64,000 bases of DNA from JACQAP01 sp035275265 (GTDB lineage: Bacteria; Pseudomonadota; Gammaproteobacteria; Burkholderiales; JACQAP01). This document shows, in pieces, positions 1 through 9,732 of this stretch. Position numbers and translations under genes: made by a program. The stretch lies in the NCBI GenBank assembly GCA_035275265.1, contig DATENC010000017.1, forward strand, positions 124,001 to 188,000, written 5' to 3'. The notes below the pieces were generated by a model. It was given only the letters and a program-made list of their open reading frames with translations. It was not told the DNA's origin and made no database searches. The first letter of the stretch is position 1. Each line of letters starts with the position of its first letter.

Positions 1-257
1 TGGGCGATGCGACCATGAGTCCCTACGAGATCGCCTACCCGGGCGGCAGCATCGAGCACAACAACGAGGAAGCGGGCGCGGCGTGGTTGAAGCGGATGCT
101 GGACGTCTACCACCATGCGGCATGGCTCAACCCGACCCCGGAAGAACGCTGGGGTTACTACGAATCGATCGGCATGGTCCGGCAGTTGATGGCCGACCGG
201 ATGTTCCCGCTTACGCTTGACGGGCTCGCGCGCGCGATGCGCGCGCTCGTGCGCTAG
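1..257 (+). CDS. VWA-domain protein, C-terminal fragment
   Basis: The reading frame is open from base 3, so the start lies outside the window; only the last 85 or so residues are here. The visible part opens with GDATMSPYEI, which fits the metal-site threonine region of a von Willebrand factor A domain, and ends with WLNP...MFPLTLDGLARAMRAL, a tail I associate with the uncharacterised COG3825-type VWA proteins. Those are often near MoxR AAA ATPases, which cannot be checked here. Its last 47 bases overlap the 3' end of the convergent GGDEF-EAL gene. Function is unknown beyond metal-dependent protein binding. Confidence 0.75.
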   Translation, partial: GDATMSPYEIAYPGGSIEHNNEEAGAAWLKRMLDVYHHAAWLNPTPEERWGYYESIGMVRQLMADRMFPLTLDGLARAMRALVR

Positions 258-3200
258 CCGTTGGCTTGCGGACTTTCTTGATTGCCGGTGCGAGGAATTG
301 CGCAGCGAACTCCGCTGCCGGAAGTGGCTTCGACAGCAGATAACCCTGGAATTCGTCGCATCCCAGTTTGCGCAGGGCTTCCATCTGCCCTTTGGTCTCC
401 ACCCCTTCCGCGGTCACGCGCACATCAAGTCCGTGCGCCATTGCAATGATCGCGCCGATGATGGCGGCATCATCCGAATCGGTCTCGATATCGCGCACGA
501 AGGTGCGGTCGATCTTCAGGGTATCGAGCGGCAGCTGCTTGAGGTAGGCGAGCGACGAGTAACCGGTGCCGAAGTCGTCCACCGCCAGGTGAGTGCCGAG
601 TTTTCCCAACCGCCGCAGCACCGCAACATTCTCGTCCACGTTCTTCAACAGATTGCTCTCGGTCATTTCCAGCACGAGGTAACGCGGATCCAGTCCCGTC
701 GCATTCAGCAAGCGCGTGACATCGTTGGCGAACCCTCCGGGATCATTGAACTGGCGGGTTGAAATGTTGACCGCCACCTTCAGGGCCGGCAATCCGCTCA
801 CCTGCCATTCGCGGTTCTGCTCGCATGCCGTCTTGAGCGCCCAGCGTCCTATCAGATCTATCAGCCCCGATTCTTCTGCAACCGGAATGAAGCTCAATGG
901 CGGCACCAGGCCGCGCTCGGGGTGTTGCCAGCGGATCAGCGCCTCCATTCCAACGAGTTTCCCGTTACGCATGTCCGCCTGCGGCTGGTAGTGCAGGACG
1001 AACTGATCCAATTCCAGCGCGCGCCGCATTTCGGTTTCGAGCAGGTGGCGCTCGACGGCACGCACGTTCATTTCCAGGGAGAAGAACTGGAAATTATTGC
1101 GACCGCGCTCCTTTGCGTGGTACATGGCGGTGTCCGCATTCTTCATCAACTCGGGGCCGTCTTCCGCATCGTTTGGGAAAATGCTGATGCCGATGCTGCA
1201 GCTGGTGTTGAGCATGTGCCCGCCGACAACTAGCGGCTTGGCAAGCGTCCGGATGATTTTGCGCGCAACGTGGGCCGCGTCCTCGGCATGGCTCAGGCCC
1301 TCGAGGGTGACGACGAACTCGTCGCCGCCCAGGCGCGACAAGGTATCGCCCTTGCGTATGCAGGCAACCATCTGAGCGGAGACCTCTTTGAGCAACAGGT
1401 CACCGACGTGGTGGCCGAGCGAATCGTTGATGTTCTTGAAGCGATCCAGGTCGATGAACAGCACCGCGAGCGAATCGCCTTTGCGGCGCGAGTTGATGAT
1501 CCCATGGGCGAGACGGTCGTTGAACAGGAGGCGGTTGGGCAGTTCCGTCAGCGGATCACGGGTCGCAAGGTAGCTGATGCGGGCTTCTGATTTCCTGATT
1601 TCGGTCACGTCCCGCGTTGTGCCGCGGTGGCCGGTCGGGTTGCCCATTTCGTCAAATGTTCCGACCCCGCTGATATGCAGCCACAGCGTATCCCCGTTCT
1701 TGGTGATGAACATGTGCTCCAGGCCTCGGAACGACCGGTCGGACTTCATGTTGTCGGCAAACCACTGCCGCACGCGCTCCGGCTCCTCCGCGGGCATGAA
1801 CTCGACCGCCGAATGGCCGACCAGTTCTTCGGCGGTGTAACCCAGCACTTCGACCACTTTCGGAGAGAGGTACGTGAAGCGGCCCGTGTTCTCGTTCTCC
1901 CACACGAACTCGCCGGCAGCCTGGGCGATGTCTCGGAAGCGCTGCTCGCTTTCCTGCAGCGCTTTCTCCGCAGCGCGGCGCGCGCCCTCGCGCTGAAAGT
2001 TATTGAGGGCAAACGAGACGTTCTGAGCGAGCTTGTCAATGAGATTGACCAGTTCGTCGTCGAAGAACCCCGGTTCGGTCGCATACAAGTGCAGGGCGCC
2101 GGCCGGGGCGCCTGCGACCGGCAACGGAAAAGTGGCAAGCGAATGCAGGCCCGCCGCAAGCAGCAATTGCCTCCCGAGAATACCGGCATTGTCCTCGACA
2201 ATGTCGTTGCAGATGAAATGCCTGCCTTCGCGCAGCGCGTCTGCCGAAGGGGCCCGGCCCTCGGGAACGTTCGGATCCATCGAAAAATAGAAGCGCGCCG
2301 ATAATCCATGGTCGTCGCCGCTGTGCGCGACCGTGCGAACCTGTTGGCTTGAAGGGTCGAGCATGGCGATACGTACGAATTGAAGTCGACCGTGTTCGAC
2401 CACTGCTTTGCAGACTTCGTCGAAGAGCTGGCCACGATCCTGCGCGTGGACAATCGCGTTGTTGACTTCCGATAGCGCCGTGTACAGGTCCTTGAGCCTG
2501 GCGATGTGCCGTTCCGAAAGCTTCCTTGCGGTGATGTCAAGTGTTGTACCGCGATAGCCGAGGAATTTCCCGTCGGCATCGAAGTACGGTGCCCCGCTTA
2601 CCGATGTGTACATGGTGCTTCCGTCAGGCATGCGATACGCCAGTCCCAGGTCATGAAAGGCCGACCGTTCCGCGAGCAAGTGCTTGTGCGCTTCCCATTG
2701 CTCTGGCGTGATGTTGGTGATCGGTAGCTCCCAGCGCTTTTTCCCGATATTGTCGGCGAACTCCCTTGTCACGCCGCTGTGTGATCCACCCGCGATTAAA
2801 GTGAAGCGCAGTTCCTCATCCTGTTCCCAGTACCAGTCGTTGGACATCTCAGCAAGCTGGCGGAAGCGTTCCTCGCTGGTGCGTAGCGCTGCCTCCGCGC
2901 GGTGCCGGTCGGTGATGTCGGTCATGACCACCACAATCACGCGGCTGCCGTCTCCCCGTGGCAAGGCCGACTTGCGGGCAAGCATCCAGTGCGTGTCACC
3001 GTCCACCGTGAAGGCGGACTCGTATTCGAGCGCCTTGTCGGTCCGGAGCGCGTCGTCGTCGGTCCGCTGGAATATTTCTGCCTGGTCTGGAGGGAAAAGA
3101 TCGTAGTCGGTCTTGCCGATGATTTCCTCCCGCCTGCGTCGCTGGAAGCGGCACACTGCGTCGTTGGCCGCGATGAAGCGATGATTCTCGTCCTTTACCG

Positions 3201-5325
3201 CCACGAGACCCGGCATCGCGTCGAGCAGATCGGCGAGGTACTGGTGCGATTCGGAGATCTTCTGCTCGGCAAGTTTTTGCGCCGAAACATTGCGGCCGAT
3301 ACCGCGATAGCCCTTGAAATTGCCAGCGGTATCTAGTATCGGGGAACCGGTTACCGAAACGAAAATGAACGAGCCGTCGTGCATGACGCGCCGGTACACG
3401 AAGTCCTGGAAGGGTTTTCTCTGCGCCACCAATTCCTTGTGCGCCTGCAGTTGCTCCTCGTCGAACTCAAGTCCAGGTATCTCCCAACGGCGCATTCCGA
3501 TGCGGTGGTCGGCGGGCACGCCGGTAGAGTCGCCGACCGTGCTCGACAGAAAGGAAAAGCGTAGTTCCTCGTCCTGCTCCCAGTACCAGTCCGAGGACAG
3601 CTCGGTCAATGCACGGAAACGCTCTTCGCTGTCGCGTATGGCGCGTTGCGCGCCGATCATGGCGGTCACGTCCTCCGCCATCGCCATGTATCCTCCGGGC
3701 TCTCCGGCGGCATTAGACAGAGCCGTGTTGTGCCACTTGCAGATGATCGTCTCGCCGCTCTTGGTGATATTCTCGTTGATCCCGTCGGAGGAGGTTCTCC
3801 CTTGCTGAAGGTCGCGGATTCGGCCCGCAACGTCTTGGTGGGCGCTCTCGGGAATGATCAGGTCGAAGGGCGACCGTCCGATCACCTCTTCTTTGGCGAA
3901 GCCGAAGGTCCTCTCCGCGGCAGGATTCCAGTCGATGATACGAAATGATTTGTCCAGGATGATGCAGGCTATCGGCATGTCCTGGAACTGAAGCCGCAGG
4001 CGCTCTTCGTTCTCGCGCAGCGCCAATTCGGCGAGCTTGAGGGCGGTAATGTCGCGGCCGACGCCCCGATAACCCCGGAATGCGCCGTGTGAGTCGAATA
4101 TCGGCTGGCCACCGATCAGGGCGTAGTGCACCTGGCCGTCCGGCCTGACGCGCTTGAGCACCAGGTCGCGGAAGGGCCGTTTTGCATTCAGATCGTCAGC
4201 GTGGCGGCGGCGAACCTCCTCCGATTCGAATTCGTTGGGAAGTTCGAATCGGGTCTTACCGACAGCCTGCAACTCGGAGAGTCCGGTCCGATCATTGGTG
4301 CCCCCGGAAATCGAAGTGAATCGCAGATTCTGGTCCTGTTCCCAAAACCAGTCGGAGGAAAGTTCCGACAGGCTGCGAAACCGCTGCGTATTGCTGTCGG
4401 CGTCGTGGACTGCGCGTTTGCGTTCGCTGTTGACTGCGGCGACCAGCAGCGTGGTGATCGAGTACACGACCAGAAATATGTGCAGAAGAACGAGATCGGT
4501 TACCACTGAAACCCCGGCGAAAGGGCCAGTGCCGTGCGCGGTGCCCCACACGGCGATTGCGAACAGGCCGGCATTGGCGAGTGCGGTGAAGCGTATGTCA
4601 TGGGCAAGCGCAATCCACACGGCGAACGGCAGCATGAAGTAAGTCACGTGCTTCAATCCGAAACTGTCGATCAGAAGCCCGCCGAACACCGCGTAGCACA
4701 CGGCGAGCTGAAGTGTGAGCAGCACGGTCACGTACCAGAATCGAGGTGAGCCCCAGTCAAGTGTGGGCCTGGCCACCCAGGTCAGCATCAAAGGCGCGAC
4801 TACCACAATGCCCAACGAGTCTCCCATCCACCAGATCGGGAAGGCGTGGGCGACCTCGGACCAGGCGAGGCCACTGAACAGCGCAAGGCTGAGTGGGCCC
4901 AGCAGTGCTGCCGGCAATGGAGAAATCGTCGCCGCCACGACGATCAGACAGACCACGTCACGCAGTCTGGACATGCGCACGTCGAAATCGAAAACACGAT
5001 GCAGCAACAGGGCGCCGAGCAGGGCTTCCAGCGAGTTGCCGAGTCCGGTAAATGCGGAAACGGTCACGTTGCCATGGATCGAAAAGTTCACCGCAAATGC
5101 GCCGAGGAATACCGCGGGCAGAAACCGCAAGCCGCCCAAGAGCACTGCAGCCAGAGCAATTCCGGAAGCGGGCCAGATCGTGGAAACAACCGGATTGATG
5201 ACGGCGTACTCAAGCCCGATGCGTGCAGCGAGGAAATACGCCAGTGCCAGCCCGGCGACACGAGCTGTGTATCGGTACGGAGAGGGAACAGCAAACTCCC
5301 GCAGGGCTTCAGTCAGTGGATTCAT
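211..5325 (-). CDS. MASE1-PAS-GAF-GGDEF-EAL cyclic-di-GMP enzyme
   Basis: This 1704-residue membrane sensor should make and/or degrade cyclic di-GMP. Residues 1-300 are hydrophobic with a MASE1 pattern (ARIGLEYAVINPVVSTIWPA). At least six PAS domains follow, with a GAF domain near 960-1100 between the fifth and sixth. The cyclase domain has an intact GGDEF near 1331 preceded five residues upstream by RKGD, a product-inhibition I-site. The phosphodiesterase domain has EALIRW near 1458, EMTES, DDFGTGYSSL and TAEGVET, so both halves look catalytically intact. Three PAS domains share the signature SSDWYWEQDEELRF. The C-terminus is an Arg/Ala-rich tail overlapping the neighbouring gene. Confidence 0.93.
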   Translation of the reverse strand: MNPLTEALREFAVPSPYRYTARVAGLALAYFLAARIGLEYAVINPVVSTIWPASGIALAAVLLGGLRFLPAVFLGAFAVNFSIHGNVTVSAFTGLGNSLEALLGALLLHRVFDFDVRMSRLRDVVCLIVVAATISPLPAALLGPLSLALFSGLAWSEVAHAFPIWWMGDSLGIVVVAPLMLTWVARPTLDWGSPRFWYVTVLLTLQLAVCYAVFGGLLIDSFGLKHVTYFMLPFAVWIALAHDIRFTALANAGLFAIAVWGTAHGTGPFAGVSVVTDLVLLHIFLVVYSITTLLVAAVNSERKRAVHDADSNTQRFRSLSELSSDWFWEQDQNLRFTSISGGTNDRTGLSELQAVGKTRFELPNEFESEEVRRRHADDLNAKRPFRDLVLKRVRPDGQVHYALIGGQPIFDSHGAFRGYRGVGRDITALKLAELALRENEERLRLQFQDMPIACIILDKSFRIIDWNPAAERTFGFAKEEVIGRSPFDLIIPESAHQDVAGRIRDLQQGRTSSDGINENITKSGETIICKWHNTALSNAAGEPGGYMAMAEDVTAMIGAQRAIRDSEERFRALTELSSDWYWEQDEELRFSFLSSTVGDSTGVPADHRIGMRRWEIPGLEFDEEQLQAHKELVAQRKPFQDFVYRRVMHDGSFIFVSVTGSPILDTAGNFKGYRGIGRNVSAQKLAEQKISESHQYLADLLDAMPGLVAVKDENHRFIAANDAVCRFQRRRREEIIGKTDYDLFPPDQAEIFQRTDDDALRTDKALEYESAFTVDGDTHWMLARKSALPRGDGSRVIVVVMTDITDRHRAEAALRTSEERFRQLAEMSNDWYWEQDEELRFTLIAGGSHSGVTREFADNIGKKRWELPITNITPEQWEAHKHLLAERSAFHDLGLAYRMPDGSTMYTSVSGAPYFDADGKFLGYRGTTLDITARKLSERHIARLKDLYTALSEVNNAIVHAQDRGQLFDEVCKAVVEHGRLQFVRIAMLDPSSQQVRTVAHSGDDHGLSARFYFSMDPNVPEGRAPSADALREGRHFICNDIVEDNAGILGRQLLLAAGLHSLATFPLPVAGAPAGALHLYATEPGFFDDELVNLIDKLAQNVSFALNNFQREGARRAAEKALQESEQRFRDIAQAAGEFVWENENTGRFTYLSPKVVEVLGYTAEELVGHSAVEFMPAEEPERVRQWFADNMKSDRSFRGLEHMFITKNGDTLWLHISGVGTFDEMGNPTGHRGTTRDVTEIRKSEARISYLATRDPLTELPNRLLFNDRLAHGIINSRRKGDSLAVLFIDLDRFKNINDSLGHHVGDLLLKEVSAQMVACIRKGDTLSRLGGDEFVVTLEGLSHAEDAAHVARKIIRTLAKPLVVGGHMLNTSCSIGISIFPNDAEDGPELMKNADTAMYHAKERGRNNFQFFSLEMNVRAVERHLLETEMRRALELDQFVLHYQPQADMRNGKLVGMEALIRWQHPERGLVPPLSFIPVAEESGLIDLIGRWALKTACEQNREWQVSGLPALKVAVNISTRQFNDPGGFANDVTRLLNATGLDPRYLVLEMTESNLLKNVDENVAVLRRLGKLGTHLAVDDFGTGYSSLAYLKQLPLDTLKIDRTFVRDIETDSDDAAIIGAIIAMAHGLDVRVTAEGVETKGQMEALRKLGCDEFQGYLLSKPLPAAEFAAQFLAPAIKKVRKPTASARARASRARARQA

Positions 5326-5393
5326 GATTGCCGCCGAAGAGGATGGCCAGGTCCGGTGGACGGATGCGCGACAAGGGCGCGCGCAAGCGCGCT

Positions 5394-5828
5394 TCAGAAA
5401 TCTTGCGCAACACGGGCAGCTTTGTCCCGCACTTTCGCATTGAAACGCGCTGCATCGATCACGAAGCGCTCGTGCCGACCCACGGATATCCTGTCGATGC
5501 CGTCATGCGCTTCGACATCGAACTCCAGCTTCCTGCCTTCTATTTTCGCCAGACGTACGCTTATCGTCACCGTCAGCCCCGGCGGGGTGGCAGCCTCATG
5601 GGAGAAGCTGACGTGCGTTCCCAGCGTCTGTTCCACAGGCCAGTCAAGGTGAGGACGCAGCGCTTCGATGCATGCCCATTCCATCAGTCCGACCATGAAT
5701 CCGGTAGCGAGCACCGCCGGCATCTCGCGAAACATGCCCGACTCCGGATAAAGATAAGGAACTGTCTTGCTCTCGGGAATCTTGAACCGGAAAGTGTGGG
5801 TAAGACCGACCTTTAGCGTGTCTTTCAT
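5394..5828 (-). CDS. FlK-like hotdog thioesterase
   Basis: A 144-residue single-domain protein of the fluoroacetyl-CoA thioesterase (FlK) type. The motif PAVLATGFMVGLMEWACIEAL holds Thr42 and Glu50, and SHEAATPPG holds His77; these coincide with the Thr42/Glu50/His76 triad of FlK, so acyl-CoA hydrolysis is likely. The substrate is probably not fluoroacetyl-CoA, because such homologues are widespread in organisms with no fluoroacetate metabolism. It lies between the GGDEF-EAL gene and the secretion ATPase on the same strand, but no functional link is obvious. Confidence 0.85.
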   Translation of the reverse strand: MKDTLKVGLTHTFRFKIPESKTVPYLYPESGMFREMPAVLATGFMVGLMEWACIEALRPHLDWPVEQTLGTHVSFSHEAATPPGLTVTISVRLAKIEGRKLEFDVEAHDGIDRISVGRHERFVIDAARFNAKVRDKAARVAQDF

Positions 5829-5971
5829 GCAAGTGGGAACAGATCAATGTCGGCAACAAGTCCTACTGATGACGAACCCGGCGATTTCACTCTTTCCCGC
5901 CTGACCAAGAGGACCGTCCACCCGATGAATGTCGAGAGTTCCAAGATTCCTCTTGGTGGTCAGACGAGGCG

Positions 5972-7795
5972 TCAAGATTTTTTCCTGCGGTCATCCCCTA
6001 TGGGCGGCGTTACCTTGAGCACTTCGTCCACCGTCGTCACGCCGGCGGCGATTTTCAGCACCCCGGCAATACGCAACGGTTTCATGCCTTCGCGGTACGC
6101 CTGCTCGCGTATCAGCGCAGTATCAGTTTCAGCCGTGATAAGCGGCCGCTGCGCCGCCGTCATGCGCAGTATCTCGTAGATGCCAACCCTGCCTGCGTAG
6201 CCGGTCATCCTGCACTCGAGGCAGCCCTTGGCGTTGTACACCTGCTTCGGTTTCTCGGATTGCCACGGTGCGATCAGCATGGTCCAGGTACTGTCCTCGA
6301 GAGTGGCAGCCTCGCGGCAGAGCGGACACAGCGTGCGTACCAGCCGTTGCGCCATCACCGCCAGAATGGTGGTGTGAAGCAGATAAGGAGGCACGCCTAT
6401 GTCGAGCAGGCGGGTGAGCGCCGAGGGCGCATCGTTGGTGTGCAACGTGGAAAACACCAGATGACCGGTGAGTGCGGCCTGGATCGCCATTTCCGCGGTT
6501 TCCATGTCGCGGATCTCCCCGACCATGATGATGTCGGGGTCCTGGCGCATGAGTGTGCGTACCCCGGAGGCAAAGTCGAGTCCGATTGCGTGTTGCACCT
6601 GCATCTGGTTGAAGTGCGGCTCGACCATTTCGATCGGATCCTCGATGGTGCAGACATTGACCTCCGGGGAAGCGACTTGCTTCAGAGTCGAATACAGCGT
6701 GGTGGTCTTGCCGGAGCCCGTCGGTCCGGTTACGAGCACGATACCGTGAGGACGAGACGTGACTTGGCCCCAGCGTTCACGATCCTCGTCCGAGAAGCCC
6801 AAATCCTTGAAGCTCTTGACCAGCACGTCCGGGTTGAAGATCCGCATCACCAGCTTCTCGCCAAACGCGGTGGGCATCGTGGACAAACGCAGTTCGACCT
6901 CGTCGCCATCCGCCGTGCGCGTCTTGATGCGGCCGTCCTGTGGCCGGCGTTTTTCCACAACGTCCATCCGCCCGAGAATCTTTATCCGGCTGGTCATCGC
7001 GGCGACGATGGGCGTGGGGATCTGATACACCTGATGCAATACGCCGTCGATACGAAAGCGAACGTTGGCCAGATCGCGACGCGGCTCGACGTGGATATCG
7101 CTGGCGCGCTGGTCAAAGGCATACTGAAGCAGCCAGTCGACCAGGCGCACGATATGCTGGTCGTTGGCATCGAGCTTGCCGCTGGTGCCCAGCTGTACCA
7201 GTTGCTCGAAGTTGGTGATGTCCGACAGCGATGTGCCGTGCTGCTGGCCTGCGCCCTTCACCGACCGCGCCAGGTTGTAGAACTCGACGAGATAGGTGTT
7301 GATGTCGACCGGATTGGCCACCACGCGCTTGATTTCCAGCCGCAGGATGCGGGCCAGCTCGGTTTCCCACTCGCGTACATACGGCTCGCAGGTGGCGATG
7401 ACCGCTTCGGTCGAAGTGACGCCGACCGGAAGAATACGGAAGCGGCTGGCATACGCATTCGACATCACCTTAGTCACTGCGGCAAAGTCGATCTTGAATG
7501 GATCGATGTGCAGGTAGGGCAGACCCACCTTGTCCGCCAACCACTCGGTAAGGGCTTCCAGATTCAGCGGTTTCTTGGGGTTGCGCGGGTCCTTCCACTT
7601 CTGGTCGGCGAGAGTCACCAGCGGATGCCCGTCTCCGCCGCGGAAATTGCGACGTAGCGCCGTCAGTTTGTCGGCGGTGTCCTTTGGCACCAATTTGTCG
7701 GCAACCAGTTCGGCAAGCAATTGATCGAGCGACAGCCTCTTGTCGATCTGTTGACGGGGTTGGTCGGCTTTGTTGAGAGTGGAGGTCGGCGTCAT
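5972..7795 (-). CDS. GspE/PilB-family secretion or pilus ATPase
   Basis: A 607-residue hexameric ATPase of the type II secretion/type IV pilus class, acting at the cytoplasmic face of the inner membrane. The N-terminal 200 residues resemble an MshEN/GspE-N domain. The motor domain has Walker A GPTGSGKTTT near residue 357, an Asp box (TIEDPIE), a Walker B region (RQDPDIIMVGEIRD) and a His box (STLHTND). A zinc-type cysteine pair CPLC (about 490) and a second pair in GCLEC (about 522) are present. No pilin, GspF or PilC gene is adjacent, so it is an orphan here and cannot be assigned to GspE or PilB. Confidence 0.9.
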   Translation of the reverse strand: MTPTSTLNKADQPRQQIDKRLSLDQLLAELVADKLVPKDTADKLTALRRNFRGGDGHPLVTLADQKWKDPRNPKKPLNLEALTEWLADKVGLPYLHIDPFKIDFAAVTKVMSNAYASRFRILPVGVTSTEAVIATCEPYVREWETELARILRLEIKRVVANPVDINTYLVEFYNLARSVKGAGQQHGTSLSDITNFEQLVQLGTSGKLDANDQHIVRLVDWLLQYAFDQRASDIHVEPRRDLANVRFRIDGVLHQVYQIPTPIVAAMTSRIKILGRMDVVEKRRPQDGRIKTRTADGDEVELRLSTMPTAFGEKLVMRIFNPDVLVKSFKDLGFSDEDRERWGQVTSRPHGIVLVTGPTGSGKTTTLYSTLKQVASPEVNVCTIEDPIEMVEPHFNQMQVQHAIGLDFASGVRTLMRQDPDIIMVGEIRDMETAEMAIQAALTGHLVFSTLHTNDAPSALTRLLDIGVPPYLLHTTILAVMAQRLVRTLCPLCREAATLEDSTWTMLIAPWQSEKPKQVYNAKGCLECRMTGYAGRVGIYEILRMTAAQRPLITAETDTALIREQAYREGMKPLRIAGVLKIAAGVTTVDEVLKVTPPIGDDRRKKS

Positions 7796-8556
7796 GCCCT
7801 ATCTATCGAATTTGGGCTACCTGGGGAGGCAACAAGGCATCCCTTGGAGAAGGTATTTGGCATCCGTTGTTGTCGGCACTATTGTCCGGCAAGGTACGAC
7901 GCCATCCAGATGTCTAGCGTCGAGGACTGAAATCGCCGGACTTGTTCAGGATTGTAGTCCAATTCCGTCCAACCTTTGCGTGTAGCCAAATGCGTAGCTA
8001 CGCCGCAACCAATCTACTGTTCTCCGAGTCTTCGAGACACAGACCAGAGGGCATGTCTCGCCCATTAAGTTCTACGGGTCCATTTACCAGCGTAAACAAA
8101 CGTCTGCCTATTTCCCGAGGGAGGGGGGGCTTGTTCCCCTATTGAAACTTCGGAATAACGAGCTGTGCCAGCAGGAAAAACGAGTAGGAAAAAAGCCGGT
8201 CATACCGGACATTGGCCCTTAGGGCGACTTGTTCCAGTAGCTGTCCCCCAGCATGCCATTTGACAAGGGGTTAGGGGGTCGATAACGTGAGCTGGGGATC
8301 GGGTGGCAAGGATCGCGTCTCAAAAGAACGCGCTGCTAACAGAGGCGAAATCGAAGAAGCGTCGAGAATCAGGGTGAGCTGCTGCAGTATGAGTGGAATG
8401 TTCTGTGCGATGATTCAACCAATTCCAATCTGACGGTGCACCGGAAAAGGCAGAACGCCAAGCCCAACCAGATCCCTACCTTTCTTTTCGAATCCTCCAG
8501 TCCGGTCCATACTACCCCATTGCCGGCGCTACTGTTTCAGCAAAACACACCTACGC
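7796..8556. other. 761-bp region without a convincing gene
   Basis: This region lies upstream of the secretion ATPase and ahead of an orphan plus-strand ORF. Short open frames exist but none has a good ribosome site or recognisable protein. A small inverted repeat (CCGGTCATACCGG, near 8196) is visible. The stretch reads like eroded sequence at the edge of the variable region. Confidence 0.5.
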
Positions 8557-9348
8557 GTGCCGAGAGGAATCAAGAGTTCCTACATAAGTGGTGTGTCTCG
8601 ACCGCTAGTGCAACTCCGCATCGAGGAATTCGAATGCCACGAAGAGGGGGTGTTTGTGGGGCTTACAATTAAGCCCCAATTCTGGGCTGGCACTCTGAAA
8701 GGGCCAACGTACATTGCCGCGGAAGAAGCTATTGTCGAAACCATAGAGTTTCAGGTCGATCTCCCTCCCGATGTCCTGCCGGAAGATCCCGAGCTACGCG
8801 TTCATTGGATCGTTCGTCGCGTCGACACCAACGCTATTCTGATTTCGCGTGATACCACAGCTCTGGGAAGCTTGAGCATTGCATTTGACAACACAGTGGT
8901 ACCTTTTCTAGAGATCGACCGACTCAGCATAGAGGTTAGGGTATACCGCACCCTAGGGGCGGGCAGTACAGATATCTTCTACAAGAAGCAGTATCTAAGT
9001 ATCTCGGACTACGTGGATCGCTCACATCCCTATGTCCAGTGGTTTCACCAAGCAATGGTGCCGTTGGTTAGAGTCGAGTCGGATGGGAGCCACACAATTC
9101 TTGGAAATCACATCGTTGGCCGCAAGTCGACCATCCATCGCACGGCCTTGCCCGGACGATGCCGGATGCTTCGGCGACACTCGCTCAACAAGCTCTTCCC
9201 ACCCGACGGAAGGCAATTTCCCCTAGAGTACTCCGACGCGCTTCCGTTCCCCATTGCTGAGCTTGTCGCCAATCGAGCGCAAGTTTGCGACTACTGCTTC
9301 TTCGGAGGCCCAACCAGAACCGCTCCTCTTATTTCGATATCTAAATAG
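8557..9348 (+). CDS. orphan protein of unknown function
   Basis: A 263-residue open frame from a GTG with no clear ribosome site; another GTG lies at 8593, so the start is uncertain. The protein is soluble and mostly beta-rich in appearance, with alternating charged and hydrophobic segments in residues 25-150 and a basic stretch near 185-215 (ALPGRCRMLRRHSLNKLF). I recognise no family. It is convergent with the truncated nuclease gene, whose 3' end lies 20 bases away. Codon use looks less G+C-biased than in the core genes, which suggests acquired DNA. Confidence 0.5.
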   Translation: MPRGIKSSYISGVSRPLVQLRIEEFECHEEGVFVGLTIKPQFWAGTLKGPTYIAAEEAIVETIEFQVDLPPDVLPEDPELRVHWIVRRVDTNAILISRDTTALGSLSIAFDNTVVPFLEIDRLSIEVRVYRTLGAGSTDIFYKKQYLSISDYVDRSHPYVQWFHQAMVPLVRVESDGSHTILGNHIVGRKSTIHRTALPGRCRMLRRHSLNKLFPPDGRQFPLEYSDALPFPIAELVANRAQVCDYCFFGGPTRTAPLISISK

Positions 9349-9367
9349 GCATTCGTTTAACGGCCAC

Positions 9368-9691
9368 TCATAGCTGCTCCAACGCTATGTCCTGGTCGCC
9401 CACAATCACAGTGCAGATCGAGCGCTGATACTTGTCTTGCTTGTAGCGGTCCGCCTTTGCTTCCTTGCCAAACGCGAGGTCGGAAAGATGTTTCCTGGAT
9501 GCGACGCCGAACCGCTGCTTTCTCTCCGGTGCGTCCATCCCAGCCAGTCGGATCTTGTGTTGCTTGCTGCCCTCTACAAGCAAAGGCAACGTGTCGCCGT
9601 CTGCGATGGCAATGCCTTTGCCAGTGAGGGTCTCGGCGTAGGCTGGTCCACAAACTAGTGCAATACAGTGGACGCCAGCCGCTGTTCTCAT
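9368..9691 (-). pseudogene. thermonuclease-like (SNase) gene, C-terminally truncated
   Basis: The first 19 residues form a signal peptide ending at AYA. The rest follows the staphylococcal nuclease fold: IADGDTLPLL, then KIRLAGMDAPE carrying the active-site Arg and Glu, and KYQR at the place of the second Arg. Family members normally continue for 20 to 60 residues past the LEQ motif; here the frame stops at DIALEQL. The stop is followed after 10 bases by unrelated sequence of the convergent orphan gene. I infer a truncated and probably inactive remnant, although a short secreted product cannot be excluded. Confidence 0.65.
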
Positions 9692-9732
9692 TCAATGCTC
9701 GGAGATGCCCGATGTCCTCGGAAGACCCCGGT

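Noticed and set aside
6260..7657. 465-codon frame antisense to the secretion ATPase
   Set aside because: Shadow of a gene with intact Walker and His-box motifs.
9357..9695. 112-codon frame overlapping the truncated nuclease
   Set aside because: The other frame carries the signal peptide and the SNase motifs.
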